Below, piece after piece: positions 19,809-28,676 of a stretch of 45,065 nt of DNA. The notes beneath the pieces are model-generated. The model saw only the letters and a program-made list of their open reading frames with translations. It had not been told where the DNA came from and ran no database searches. The position numbers were made by a program, and so were the translations under genes. Source of the stretch: Chloroflexota bacterium. Lineage in GTDB: Bacteria; Chloroflexota; UBA11872. Every line of letters starts with the position of its first letter. Within the stretch, counting starts at the first letter, position 1. The stretch covers positions 1 to 45,065 of the forward strand of contig JAJDZD010000048.1 in NCBI GenBank assembly GCA_022824865.1, given 5' to 3'.

Positions 19809-19893
19809 TAGAAATTTGCCGAACCGGCCACCGATTCCCCGGTTGGCTAAACGCGCTCTTTGGACTCAGCAAGCCTTGCGCCCCGACCGAACG

Positions 19894-20742
19894 TCACCCC
19901 CGCGCCGGCTCGCGCATCTCCTCCCGCGCCTTCGCCACCAGCCCCGGCAGGTGGTCGTCATTCGCCATCCGCTGTTCCAGGTGAACCATCCGATTTGGCC
20001 CCGCCGTCCTGACCATCGCCTTGCCGTACGCGCTCTCTGCCCAAAACCGGACCAGTGAGGCGACATCGTCTCGCAGCGTGTCCAGGTCCTCGTCGTCAAA
20101 GCGCTCCGACATGTTGATCGTGAACATCCGCCGCCGGGTCCCGCCGCCGTACGACGCATGCTTCAGGTCCTGGTTAAACATGATCAGGTCGCCCGGCTGC
20201 GTCTCCAGCGCCACCGCCGGCACCTCGGGACCTGAGACGCCGAATGCCTCCTCGGTCTGGTCAACCCGGCTGGTGCTCATCAGGTCGTGCAGCGCATTTG
20301 CATACCCGTCGCGCCGATGGTGGCTACCCGGAATCACCCGCAGGCATCCAGACTCGGCCGTCACCGGATCCAGGTAAAACGCGAACTTCAGAAACCGGTA
20401 CTTCGTGCGAGCAAATCCGTCCGAGTGCCAGCGCGTGTCACCCACGTAGAAGTTCCCGTCGCTGGTCTCGTAGTTGTAGTCGTCTCCCAGCAGCGCCGAA
20501 GCCACCCCGTCGATCCGAGAATCATCGATCAGCGCGCTCAGGTACTCGCTCTGGTCGATGAACGGCACGAACGCCGACCGCTGCTTGTGATCGTGCTCCC
20601 GCCCCTCGTGGCCGCCCCCGCGCTCCGCCCAAACCCGCTCAAACTCCTCGCTAATCGCCTCCGCCTCGTCCGCAAACGCCTCTGGAAAACTCAGATACCC
20701 AAACGTCTCGAAAAACCGCACTTGCTGCTCGGCTAGCTGCAT
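19894..20742 (-). CDS. Phytanoyl-CoA dioxygenase (PhyH) family protein
   Basis: 282 residues from ATG 20742, with GGGAGG upstream. It has the double-stranded beta-helix Fe(II)/2-oxoglutarate fold. The iron triad is His106 and Asp108 in TRWHSDGF, and His195 in LKHASYGG. The 2-oxoglutarate-binding arginine is in GTRRRMFTIN. RVIPGSHHRRD and QPGDLIMFN are standard PhyH blocks. These proteins hydroxylate varied small molecules, and the family is strongly expanded in marine bacteria. The substrate is unknown. It is monocistronic, convergent with the coiled-coil gene. Confidence 0.87.
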   Translation of the reverse strand: MQLAEQQVRFFETFGYLSFPEAFADEAEAISEEFERVWAERGGGHEGREHDHKQRSAFVPFIDQSEYLSALIDDSRIDGVASALLGDDYNYETSDGNFYVGDTRWHSDGFARTKYRFLKFAFYLDPVTAESGCLRVIPGSHHRRDGYANALHDLMSTSRVDQTEEAFGVSGPEVPAVALETQPGDLIMFNQDLKHASYGGGTRRRMFTINMSERFDDEDLDTLRDDVASLVRFWAESAYGKAMVRTAGPNRMVHLEQRMANDDHLPGLVAKAREEMREPARG

Positions 20743-20864
20743 CCCACCAACCTCCCGCGCCTCGGAGCGCTGCCGCGATAAGTCTAGGCCGCGCATATCT
20801 TCATGCTGCCTGAGACTCCAACCTCGCGGCCGCCATTCTCGGCAGCACGACGCGGCCGAGTTCG

Positions 20865-21278
20865 CTATTCGATCACACCGCGTTTACTGAATTCCGACTC
20901 GATCGAGTCGCAGATCAGGCGCGCCTCGGCGGCCGCCTGAGCGGCATCGGTACCTGTAGGCTCGGGCCAATCGCCCGGGTAGCGTGACTCCACGCCCCAC
21001 TCTGTCAGTTCGGCCAGATCGGCATGCGCGGTCCGAACGGCCCAGTCAGGCGAAAGAAGATTCCGCAGGGCGTCGAGATCGTGGGTGAACGGGAATCGGA
21101 CTTCATCCAGCGTCAGCGCCGCCTTCAATGCCTTCTCCGCAGCTTGTTGCGAAAGCCAGCAGACGTGTCGAGTTGCCACCTGGTCGTCGCGCAGCAGACG
21201 TTGGGCAACTTCGAGATCTTCATGGGCGAAGCGCAGCCAGCGCAGAGCCTCCTGGACCTGCGAGTCAGCCTCGTTCAT
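20865..21278 (-). CDS. HEPN-domain protein (putative RNase toxin)
   Basis: 137 residues, all helical. EALRWLRFAHEDLEVAQRLL and the segment HVCWLSQQAAEKALKAALTL are typical of the PF05168 HEPN family. Arg61 and His66 in RFPFTH form the R-x4-H catalytic motif of HEPN ribonucleases. The start overlaps the end of the upstream nucleotidyltransferase gene by 14 bases, the usual arrangement of MNT-HEPN modules, in which the nucleotidyltransferase silences the toxin by AMP transfer in studied examples. Whether this pair is toxic is untested. Confidence 0.82.
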   Translation of the reverse strand: MNEADSQVQEALRWLRFAHEDLEVAQRLLRDDQVATRHVCWLSQQAAEKALKAALTLDEVRFPFTHDLDALRNLLSPDWAVRTAHADLAELTEWGVESRYPGDWPEPTGTDAAQAAAEARLICDSIESEFSKRGVIE

Positions 21279-21582
21279 AGAGAACGGTGCCGTCGCGGAG
21301 CGCAGCGTGTATCACGGTTCCCACCACCTGCCCGCGACGCTCGACCTCCTCCGGTGTGGCCACGATGATGTCCTTGCTGACTGGCATGTCGGCCAGTGAA
21401 CGCCGTATATCGATCGCGGCCTTTCGCTTGTCCGCGACATTTGGCATTACGACTAGCAGGTCCACATCGCTCCACTCGCTCGTGCTTCCCCGTGCGCGCG
21501 AACCAAACAGCACGACACGCGCTGGCTGAAATCGTCCGACGATGCGGTCAACCATCGTCAAAGTTATTGCGTCGGCGTTCAT
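21265..21582 (-). CDS. MNT-type nucleotidyltransferase (putative antitoxin)
   Basis: 105 residues from ATG 21582. It is a minimal DNA polymerase beta-like nucleotidyltransferase, with RVVLFGSRARGSTSEWSDVD giving the GS motif (Gly27-Ser28) and the metal aspartates Asp39 and Asp41 in DVDLLVV. It lies directly upstream of the HEPN gene and overlaps it. In the HepT/MntA type the enzyme AMPylates the toxin. A longer frame extends 5' to 21648 but lacks a good ribosome site. Confidence 0.82.
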   Translation of the reverse strand: MNADAITLTMVDRIVGRFQPARVVLFGSRARGSTSEWSDVDLLVVMPNVADKRKAAIDIRRSLADMPVSKDIIVATPEEVERRGQVVGTVIHAALRDGTVLYERG

Positions 21583-21605
21583 GTCCCCGTCTTGCTCCTC
21601 CGACG

Positions 21606-23204
21606 TCACCCCACCGGCGGCAGCTTGTACTCGATCAGCGTCGGACACGTCCGCACCAGCCCGCGCTCCACCGCCGCCCCCAGCGCCTCCGGCGTATCCA
21701 CTCCTTCCGCCGCCGCCCCGAACGACTTTCCAAACGCCACGAAATCGGGATTGTGCAACCGCACGTCCACCGTGCGCCCGCCAAAGTTCCCGCGGAAGTT
21801 CCCGTCGATGGCCGCGTACGACGAGTCGTTAAACACCACCGCCACCACCGGAAGCTGCTCCCGCACCGCCGTCGCCAATTCCTCCGCCGTAAACAGGAAC
21901 CCTCCGTCCCCGCTCAGCGACAACACCGGCCGTTCCGGACACGCCACCTGCGCCCCGATCGCCGCCGGCAAGCTGAATCCCAGCGTGCCGAAGTAGATCG
22001 GAAACATGTACGACCGCGGCTGGTCCACCGGAAACAGCCCGGCCGACCGATAGCTCGTCATCGTCATGTCGTTCACCAGCACGCCGTCCTCCGGCAACAC
22101 CCGCCGCAATTCCGCCAGGATGTCTGCCGACCTCGGGTCGTCCGCGGCGTCATGCGGATTACGTCGACGAGCGCGCATCCCCTCGGCAATGTCCGGAGCC
22201 TCAGGCGGCGGCTCGTCCGGCAGTGCCTCCAACAGCTCGCTCACCGCCGCGGCGGCATCAGCCTGGATAGACACGGCATTTTCCCGGTGCCGGCCCAGTT
22301 CGGCCGCCGAACGATCGACTTGGATCAACGTCTCCGGCAACGGCATCCGGTCGTCATCGGTCACTCGCGCCCCCAGGCGGCAGCCCACCACCAGCGCCAC
22401 GTCCCGCGTTCGCAGCAACTCGTAGAGGCTCTCGTCCAACCGGTGTTTGCAGCCCAGCGACAGCGGATGCGACTCCGGGAACGCCCCCTTGCCCGTCTGA
22501 GCCGTCAGCACCGGCGCTTGCAGCCGTTCCGCCAGCGCCTCGACCTCAGACCCCGCGTCCATCGCCCCGCTGCCCAGGAAAATCAACGGCGCCTCGGCCT
22601 CTGCCAGCAACGCAGCCGCCCGGTTCACGGCGTCCGAATCCGGCAGTGACACCGCCCCCGCATCCGCCCCCGCCAACTCCACCTCCGCGGTCGCCGTCAA
22701 CAGGTCCAGGGGGATCTCAACACTGGCCGGGCCCGGCCGATCCGTCGTAATCGCGTCCATGGCTCGGGTCACCGCGCCCGGGATATCCGGCACCGTCTCC
22801 ACCAACTCGTGGTGATCCACCAGCGCCCGCAGAACGCCCGACTGGTCCCGCAACTCATGCAATTCGCCCGCTTCCGGTGCCCGCGAGGCTGGGCCCAACG
22901 CCGTCGCGATGTGCAACACCGGCGACGACTCCGCATAGGCCTCACCCAACCCGGTCGCCGCGTTGGTAATCCCCGGCCCGGTAATCGTCGCCACGCAGGC
23001 CACCCGGCCCGAGGCTCGCGCATAGCCGTCCGCCATGAAAGCCGCGCCCTGCTCGTGCCGCGTGATCACCACCCGCATCTCCGGCGCGTCCAGCAGCGCG
23101 TCGTACAACCCGCCGTTATGCACGCCGGGAATCCCGAACAGTGTCGTCACGCCCGCCTGGCGCATCCCGGCCACCAGGGCCTGCCCACCCGTCATCTGCG
23201 GCAT
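21606..23204 (-). CDS. Thiamine pyrophosphate-dependent enzyme, acetolactate synthase-like
   Basis: 532 residues with three domains. The N-terminal PYR domain has LFGIPGVHNG and the cofactor-activating glutamate Glu51 in RHEQGAAFMADGYAR. A central domain lies at about residues 190-310. The C-terminal PP domain has LSGDGGFLFTAEELATAV and VVFND, the GDG-x(about 25)-N thiamine diphosphate motif. True biosynthetic acetolactate synthase normally has a regulatory subunit and ilv neighbours, both absent here, so a 2-keto-acid decarboxylase or an enzyme for a catabolic intermediate is equally likely. It stands alone, 24 bases after the MNT start and divergent from mnmE. Confidence 0.8.
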   Translation of the reverse strand: MPQMTGGQALVAGMRQAGVTTLFGIPGVHNGGLYDALLDAPEMRVVITRHEQGAAFMADGYARASGRVACVATITGPGITNAATGLGEAYAESSPVLHIATALGPASRAPEAGELHELRDQSGVLRALVDHHELVETVPDIPGAVTRAMDAITTDRPGPASVEIPLDLLTATAEVELAGADAGAVSLPDSDAVNRAAALLAEAEAPLIFLGSGAMDAGSEVEALAERLQAPVLTAQTGKGAFPESHPLSLGCKHRLDESLYELLRTRDVALVVGCRLGARVTDDDRMPLPETLIQVDRSAAELGRHRENAVSIQADAAAAVSELLEALPDEPPPEAPDIAEGMRARRRNPHDAADDPRSADILAELRRVLPEDGVLVNDMTMTSYRSAGLFPVDQPRSYMFPIYFGTLGFSLPAAIGAQVACPERPVLSLSGDGGFLFTAEELATAVREQLPVVAVVFNDSSYAAIDGNFRGNFGGRTVDVRLHNPDFVAFGKSFGAAAEGVDTPEALGAAVERGLVRTCPTLIEYKLPPVG

Positions 23205-23230
23205 CGGCGCCAGCTCCCGCGTCTGCTGTT

Positions 23231-23251
23231 GGAGCGCTGCGGCAGCGCTCC
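23231..23251. repeat. Perfect 10-bp inverted repeat between divergent genes
   Basis: GGAGCGCTGC and GCAGCGCTCC are separated by a single G, so the whole 21 bases are palindromic. They lie in the 131-base gap between the TPP enzyme and mnmE, 27 bases upstream of the TPP enzyme start. It could be an operator, or a REP-like element; a terminator is unlikely as no T-run follows. Confidence 0.6.
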
Positions 23252-23335
23252 CGGCCAGCCTAGCGAACCTCCCCCGGTCGCTCAGGCCCCGCCCGTAGAA
23301 TCCACCGCCTGGGCCTAAGCCCCTGCCAATCTCTG

Positions 23336-24715
23336 ATGAACCCCGGCGCCTCCACCACTGACACCATTGCCGCCATCGCCACGCCTGTGGGCGCCGGCGG
23401 CATCGGCGTTATACGAATCAGCGGACCGGAATCCCTCTGGATTGCCCGTCGCCTCACCCGCCGCGCTCGCGACCCCAAACCCCGCTACGCCCACCTGGTG
23501 CGGATCTACGACGGCAACAACGACCTGATCGACCAGGCCCTCCTGCTCTTCATGCCCGGCCCCCGCTCCTACACCGGCGAGGACGTCGCCGAACTCAGCT
23601 GCCATGGCGGCCCCGTGGCCCTCCGCCGCGTCCTGGACAGCGCGCTGGCCGCCGGCGCGCGCCCCGCCGGCCCCGGCGAGTTCACCCTCCGCGCCTTCCT
23701 CAACGGCCGCCTCGACCTCGCCCAGGCGGAAGCCGTCGCCGACCTCGTCGCCGCCCCCACCCCCGCCGCCCTCGCCGTCGCCGCCAACCAACTCGCGGGC
23801 CGCCTCTCCGACGCCGTCGGCGACATGCGCTCGGCCTGCCTTGATCTCCTGGCCCAGATGGAAGCCGAAGTCGACTTCGACGAGGACGAAGTCCCTCCCA
23901 TGGATCGCGCGCTCCTGGCCGCCACGCTGGACTCGCTTCACGAACGCTTGGAGGACGCCCTCGCCACTGCCGGACGCGGAATCATGCAGCGCCACGGCGT
24001 CCGTGTTGCCCTGGTCGGCAGCCCCAACGTCGGCAAGTCCTCGCTCATGAACGCTCTGCTCTGCACCGACCGCGCCATCGTCACCGAGATCCCCGGCACC
24101 ACCCGCGACGTCCTTGAGGAGTCCTTCGACCTCGACGGCGTCCCCATCGTCCTCAACGACACCGCCGGCCTGCGCGACACCCACGATCCCGTCGAATCCC
24201 TGGGCGTCGAACGAAGCTCCCGCGCTCTCGAAGGCGCCGACGCCGTCGTCCTGGTGCTTGACGCCAGCCGCCCCCTGCTCGGCAACGACGAAACCGCGGC
24301 CGCTCGCGTGCGGCAGGCCGCCAAGCCCACCATCGTCGCCCTCAACAAGCGCGATCTGCCGCACGCCGTCAGGGCTGCCGACATTCGCGACCTTGCCGCC
24401 AACGCCCCCGTCGTCCACACCGCCGCCATCCGCGAGGACGTCAACGAGCTACGCGAAGCCCTTCGCCATGTCATCGGTCTGGCCGGAGCCGACGGCGGCC
24501 TCGCCCTCGTGGCCAGCGTCCGCCATCAGGAAGCCCTCACTCGCGCCCGTGACGAGCTCGCCGCCGCCCGCCGCGCCGTGGCCGACGACGAACCGTCCGA
24601 CCTCGTCAGCATCGGCGTCCGCGGCGCCGTCAACGCCCTCGGCGAAATCACCGGCGAATCCGCCACCGAAGACCTGCTCGACGTCATCTTCTCCAAGTTC
24701 TGCATCGGCAAGTGA
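23336..24715 (+). CDS. mnmE: tRNA uridine-5-carboxymethylaminomethyl modification GTPase
   Basis: 459 residues, the normal length. With MnmG it modifies U34 of certain tRNAs. The N-terminal tetrahydrofolate-binding domain begins TIAAIATPVGAGGIGVIRIS. The G domain has GSPNVGKSSLMN (G1), TTRD (G2), DTAGLRD (G3) and NKRD (G4). The C-terminus FCIGK is the hallmark of the family and holds the functional cysteine. No mnmG or other modification gene is adjacent. Confidence 0.95.
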   Translation: MNPGASTTDTIAAIATPVGAGGIGVIRISGPESLWIARRLTRRARDPKPRYAHLVRIYDGNNDLIDQALLLFMPGPRSYTGEDVAELSCHGGPVALRRVLDSALAAGARPAGPGEFTLRAFLNGRLDLAQAEAVADLVAAPTPAALAVAANQLAGRLSDAVGDMRSACLDLLAQMEAEVDFDEDEVPPMDRALLAATLDSLHERLEDALATAGRGIMQRHGVRVALVGSPNVGKSSLMNALLCTDRAIVTEIPGTTRDVLEESFDLDGVPIVLNDTAGLRDTHDPVESLGVERSSRALEGADAVVLVLDASRPLLGNDETAAARVRQAAKPTIVALNKRDLPHAVRAADIRDLAANAPVVHTAAIREDVNELREALRHVIGLAGADGGLALVASVRHQEALTRARDELAAARRAVADDEPSDLVSIGVRGAVNALGEITGESATEDLLDVIFSKFCIGK

Positions 24716-24730
24716 GCCGCAGCCGCTCGG

Positions 24731-25171
24731 CTAGTCAATGCTCAGCGTCACCGAGCCGGTTGGCCCGTCATACGTCAGCCGTGCATGCCGCAGAAAGTGC
24801 CGGCCAATCAGCGCGTGGAACGGCATCCCCTCAGAGGCGAGTTGAACACCCGCAAAATACCCGGCGATCACCCAGTGCAAGCTCGGGATATACATCTGCC
24901 CGTAGTACATGGTGACCTCGCGGCTCCCGTGAACACCGGCCACGCGTTGACTTCCGGTGACCGGGAGGTTGAGCGCGTGGGCCAGATCAGCGTCGATAGA
25001 AGTCTCTTGGGCGCCTGTATCCACCAACGCGGCGTGGGGAAGCGCTGGAATCGTGGGGACGGGATCCCCGGGTTGGTAGGAAGAGTCGAAACCGATCCGG
25101 ACCTGCAGTGTCGGTCCGTGGCGAGCTAAGTCCGCCGGGAAGTCCGCAAACCCGCACTCAACCGTCGGCAA
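24731..25171 (-). CDS. Retropepsin-like aspartic protease
   Basis: 146 residues. ALVDTGAQETSID is the retroviral-type active-site motif (D-T-G-A), and ALIGRHFLRHARLTYD near the C-terminus is the matching hydrophobic-G segment. It is one catalytic domain, expected to act as a homodimer. No membrane segment is seen. The start is a TTG at 25171, inside the end of the upstream DUF5678-like gene (14-base overlap); a longer frame reaches 25270 but lies inside that gene. This protease and DUF5678 order recurs in Chloroflexota-like genomes to my recollection; the substrate is unknown. Confidence 0.7.
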   Translation of the reverse strand: MPTVECGFADFPADLARHGPTLQVRIGFDSSYQPGDPVPTIPALPHAALVDTGAQETSIDADLAHALNLPVTGSQRVAGVHGSREVTMYYGQMYIPSLHWVIAGYFAGVQLASEGMPFHALIGRHFLRHARLTYDGPTGSVTLSID

Positions 25172-25409
25172 CGGGGATGACGAACTGCGGCGGAACCCAC
25201 GAAGGCGACGACATATCGACGCCAACCTCGCGGACCAGGCACGGACCCCGTCCAAATCGCGGAGCGGCAACAGCCTGGGCGTCCCAAAAGTCCTCGTACG
25301 CCCCGATCAGCTGCTCGTCTTGCACCACCACCCACTTCCCCATGTGCTGCCGCTCCAGGTCGCTCTGCATACGCTCGTACGCTGCGACCTCTACCTTGAT
25401 GTCGGCCAT
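25158..25409 (-). CDS. DUF5678-like small protein
   Basis: 83 residues from ATG 25409. The segment HMGKWVVVQDEQLIGAYEDF followed by RFGRGPCLVREVG is the DUF5678 pattern, a short domain predicted to be alpha/beta. It ends inside the start of the retropepsin-like gene, so the two are translationally coupled. It may be the protease's partner, regulator or substrate; this is inference from the overlap only. Confidence 0.7.
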   Translation of the reverse strand: MADIKVEVAAYERMQSDLERQHMGKWVVVQDEQLIGAYEDFWDAQAVAAPRFGRGPCLVREVGVDMSSPSWVPPQFVIPVADG

Positions 25410-25474
25410 GGTCGTCCCAGATCGTGCCGGCACAACATTTATACCCGATGCAAACAGCCCGCCGCAGAGCAGGC

Positions 25475-28400
25475 TCACCCGCGCCGGCGCTGTTGCCACG
25501 CTGGATCGTCCTCAACCAGCCCTCGACCCACCTCCGACGCCCCGCCGCCGCGAATAACAGCCAACGCCGCAACCGCCCCCGCCAGCGTCCAGAACGTCGC
25601 CGCCAGCTCCGGCAGAAAGTACGTGTGATCGACCAGTCCGTGGACTAGCGCCGCCGCCATCGCCCCCGCCAGCCCGAACGCCAGCGGATCCAACCCGCCG
25701 GCGCCGTCCCGCCGAACCCGTGACCAGTCCCACCAGAACAACACCAACACCCCGATCAGCGCCGCCAGCCCGAAAGCCCCCATTGAGACCCAGCCATCCA
25801 GGACCAGGTTGTGCGGGTGCGAGATATTCGGCTCCCGCCATGCCTCCGGCCGCATGTACTCGCGGTAATGCGTCAGGAAATTGTCCGGACCCACCCCGAA
25901 CAGCCAGTTCTCGAGTCCCATCCGCCAGGCGCTGTCCCAAATGGCCAACCGCGACACCGCCCCGCTATCCCCGATGCGCAAGAGCTGCCCGATCCGCTCA
26001 ACGCCCGTGACCAGCACGATCCCCGCCAGCGCCGCAAGCGAGAAGCCCACCGCCGCCACCCGGCGTCTGAACCCGACCTGCGCCCACAGCGGCCGGGCGG
26101 CCACCGCCAGCCCCACCAGAGCCCCCAGCCACGCACCCCGGCTCCACGTCAGGATCAGCACCGCCAGCAACACGGCCACCGCCAGCAGCCAGAACCCGCG
26201 TGTGCTCGCCACCCGTCCCCAGCCCCAACAACACCGCCCGCTGACCAGGGTGCTCGTGCCTGCGGCCAATGCCAGCGCCAGGGCCAGCGGCGCCGCCCGT
26301 TCCAGCACCAGCGCCAGGTTGTTCGGCGACCCAAACGTGCCCCGCACCCGCGGCGGAAATACCTCCGTGACGACCGCGCCAAACGGAATCAAGACAAGCG
26401 CTACCAGCGCCGCCAGCGCCGTACCCGCCACCAGCGCCGCCGCCAACCGGCGCACGTCGTCCCGGTCACGCAGAGCCGAGATCATCACCACGAAGAACGC
26501 CGCCGGCTCCAGGATCACCGTCCGCAAGTCCCGTAGCGCGAACTTGGGATATTCGGCCAGTACGGCTGCTATAACCCCGGCCACGACAAAGACCAGCACC
26601 GCCGCCAGCCAACGCACCGGCGGCAAGCGCGGCGGCCCGCCCCACAGCGCCCGCACCATCCACGCGGCCACCACTGCCAGGATCAGGACTTCGCCCACCG
26701 GTCGGTCAAACACCCCCGTCCGCCCGATCACGCCCACAAATGGAATGGCCGCCACGGCCACCAATGCCGCGTCCCGCAGCCGCGCAACCGCCAGCACGCC
26801 CATTCCAAGCGCGAGCAGCATGCGAATGAGCGTCCACGCGGAGACCAATCCACCCGCCGGCAGCACCGCGTACAGCACCGCCGCCACTGCCAGCACTGCC
26901 TCGCCCAGTCGCAGAGGACCAACCCGCCGGTCCGTCCAACTCCACGAAAGCGCTTCGAACGTCCGCCGAGCCCAAAGCCAATATCGGGCCGTCCACAACG
27001 CCAGCGCCCCAACCGCTGCCCACAGTCCACCAATGGCCAGCCACGGCCACGTGGGCCTCGCATTCCCCACGAGCAGCCCGTCCACGATCACTAGCCCACC
27101 GCTCGAGGCCGGATTGGACTCCGCCAGCACTGTCAGTTCCAGCGTGTGCGTCCCGGCCGGCAGCCGGGTCGCAATTGGAATCCGCGCCAGCGGCTCCACG
27201 TTCGGCGCGTACAAGTCCAGGATCGCCTCGCCCACTGGATTTCGAGGCAGCGCATCTGCCAGCGCATCCTGCCCATCGATCCGCGCCAGCACCCGCCCCA
27301 TGTCCGGGCCCCGCCGCGTCAGCAGCCCCACGTCCGTGCCGTCAAACCGGAATCTCACCGTCGCGCCCGCGACCCCGGTCTGGCGATGAAGCGTCAGCGA
27401 CGCCAGGTCGCTGGGCACCCGCGGCCACGGCCCCTCATAGCTCACCGCCGCGTGCGTCTCCTGGTGCAAACCGGCTCCCGCAGCCACCGGCCCGCCAAAA
27501 GCCGCCCGCACCGCCTCGAGATTGGGCCGTGGTGTGAAGTCCTTGTCCATCAGCCGGAAATATGGCGTTGGATCGCGCGCATCCAGGTCCTCCGGCCAGC
27601 GCGAGGCCCAGATCACGATCGTCGGCATCCACGGCCACTGCTCGCGCGCCCGCCGGATGCCGTCCACTGTCCAGGCCGCTTGCACGTCGATCGGATGGTT
27701 GCCCCAGATCCCCGGATCCCCCGTCCATCCATCCGGCAACGACATCCACCCGTACTCGGTCGCCCACACCGGCGTCCGCGAGTCGCCGAACGCCACCATC
27801 ACCTCGCGCCACAGCACCGCCCGCGGAAAGTTCACGCGCTGATCGTCAATCAGGAAGTCGCGCGGTCCCGTCCACAGCCCGTAGGACATGCTGGCCGCCA
27901 CGTCGAAGTCGCCTCTTGCGCCCAGCAGGTACAACTGGCGCAGAAACAGCAGGTCGCTCAGGTTCTCGGGACCCGTCTCGATCGTGGGCGCCAGCCCGGC
28001 CAGCACGATCCGCGCGTCCGGGTCGGCCTCGCGAATCGCCCCGCCCACCGCGCGCAACATCGCCAGGTAATCGGCCGCATTCGGCGGCCGCCCGCCCCAT
28101 TCCCCGAACAGGTTGGGCTCGTTCCAGACCTGGTAGTACCGGACCTTGCCCCGGTATCGCGCCGCCAACTCCCCGGCAAATGACGCAAAGTCCGCGTTGT
28201 CGGCCGGCGGCGCCTGCATCCACGGGTTCGCCCGCGGATCGAAGCCCGGCGTGGCCCAGACCGGCGCTCGGTCCAGCCGCGCCAGGATCTCGATGCCCGC
28301 GTCCCGCGCCGCCTCCACGATGTGGTCGTACTTCACCCAGGCGTCCCGGCCGAGGTCCGGATGCTCGTCCGGGTCCAGCGGCTCGAACTCCGCCCAGTTG

Positions 28401-28615
28401 AATTCCTGGCGAATCAACCCCACCCCGGCCGCCCGCAGCACCGCAAGCTCCTGCCGGACTTTCGCCGGATCGGGCTCACGGTGCAGAAAGGTGTTGGCGC
28501 CGATGGCCGGGGCATCCGCGTCCCGAATCTCGCCCAGGTCCGCCGTGCCGTACGTCACGCCGCGATCCAGCAACGTCATGAGCGCCGCCGCGCCAACCGT
28601 AACCACGGCCGCCAC
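25475..28615 (-). CDS. Glycoside hydrolase fused to O-antigen-ligase-like membrane protein
   Basis: 1046 residues from GTG 28615. After an N-terminal hydrophobic anchor comes a clan-A (GH39/GH5-like) TIM barrel of about 360 residues, with acid/base glutamate 166 in YQVWNEPNLF and nucleophile glutamate 287 in ATEYGW. A beta-rich segment follows, then 10 or more membrane helices carrying the Wzy_C features RGTFGSPNNLALVLER, TWSRGAWLGALVGL, FGVGPDNFL and SHPHNLVLDGW. The glycosidase part should face outside. A role in polymerising, ligating or trimming a surface glycan is likely. A CTG at 28669, with AGGA five bases upstream, would add 18 residues including LLRPRRGW, completing a normal positive-inside anchor; the GTG start loses it. 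The barrel is a paralogue of the upstream lipoprotein gene. Confidence 0.82.
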   Translation of the reverse strand: MAAVVTVGAAALMTLLDRGVTYGTADLGEIRDADAPAIGANTFLHREPDPAKVRQELAVLRAAGVGLIRQEFNWAEFEPLDPDEHPDLGRDAWVKYDHIVEAARDAGIEILARLDRAPVWATPGFDPRANPWMQAPPADNADFASFAGELAARYRGKVRYYQVWNEPNLFGEWGGRPPNAADYLAMLRAVGGAIREADPDARIVLAGLAPTIETGPENLSDLLFLRQLYLLGARGDFDVAASMSYGLWTGPRDFLIDDQRVNFPRAVLWREVMVAFGDSRTPVWATEYGWMSLPDGWTGDPGIWGNHPIDVQAAWTVDGIRRAREQWPWMPTIVIWASRWPEDLDARDPTPYFRLMDKDFTPRPNLEAVRAAFGGPVAAGAGLHQETHAAVSYEGPWPRVPSDLASLTLHRQTGVAGATVRFRFDGTDVGLLTRRGPDMGRVLARIDGQDALADALPRNPVGEAILDLYAPNVEPLARIPIATRLPAGTHTLELTVLAESNPASSGGLVIVDGLLVGNARPTWPWLAIGGLWAAVGALALWTARYWLWARRTFEALSWSWTDRRVGPLRLGEAVLAVAAVLYAVLPAGGLVSAWTLIRMLLALGMGVLAVARLRDAALVAVAAIPFVGVIGRTGVFDRPVGEVLILAVVAAWMVRALWGGPPRLPPVRWLAAVLVFVVAGVIAAVLAEYPKFALRDLRTVILEPAAFFVVMISALRDRDDVRRLAAALVAGTALAALVALVLIPFGAVVTEVFPPRVRGTFGSPNNLALVLERAAPLALALALAAGTSTLVSGRCCWGWGRVASTRGFWLLAVAVLLAVLILTWSRGAWLGALVGLAVAARPLWAQVGFRRRVAAVGFSLAALAGIVLVTGVERIGQLLRIGDSGAVSRLAIWDSAWRMGLENWLFGVGPDNFLTHYREYMRPEAWREPNISHPHNLVLDGWVSMGAFGLAALIGVLVLFWWDWSRVRRDGAGGLDPLAFGLAGAMAAALVHGLVDHTYFLPELAATFWTLAGAVAALAVIRGGGASEVGRGLVEDDPAWQQRRRG

Positions 28616-28676
28616 CGCTACGGCCGCCGGCAGCAGCCAGCCGCGTCGCGGTCGTAATAGGTGTCTCAGGTTCGTC

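Noticed and set aside
23231..23251. Palindrome taken as a terminator
   Set aside because: No T-run follows on either strand and the site lies upstream of divergent genes, so an operator or repeat is more likely.
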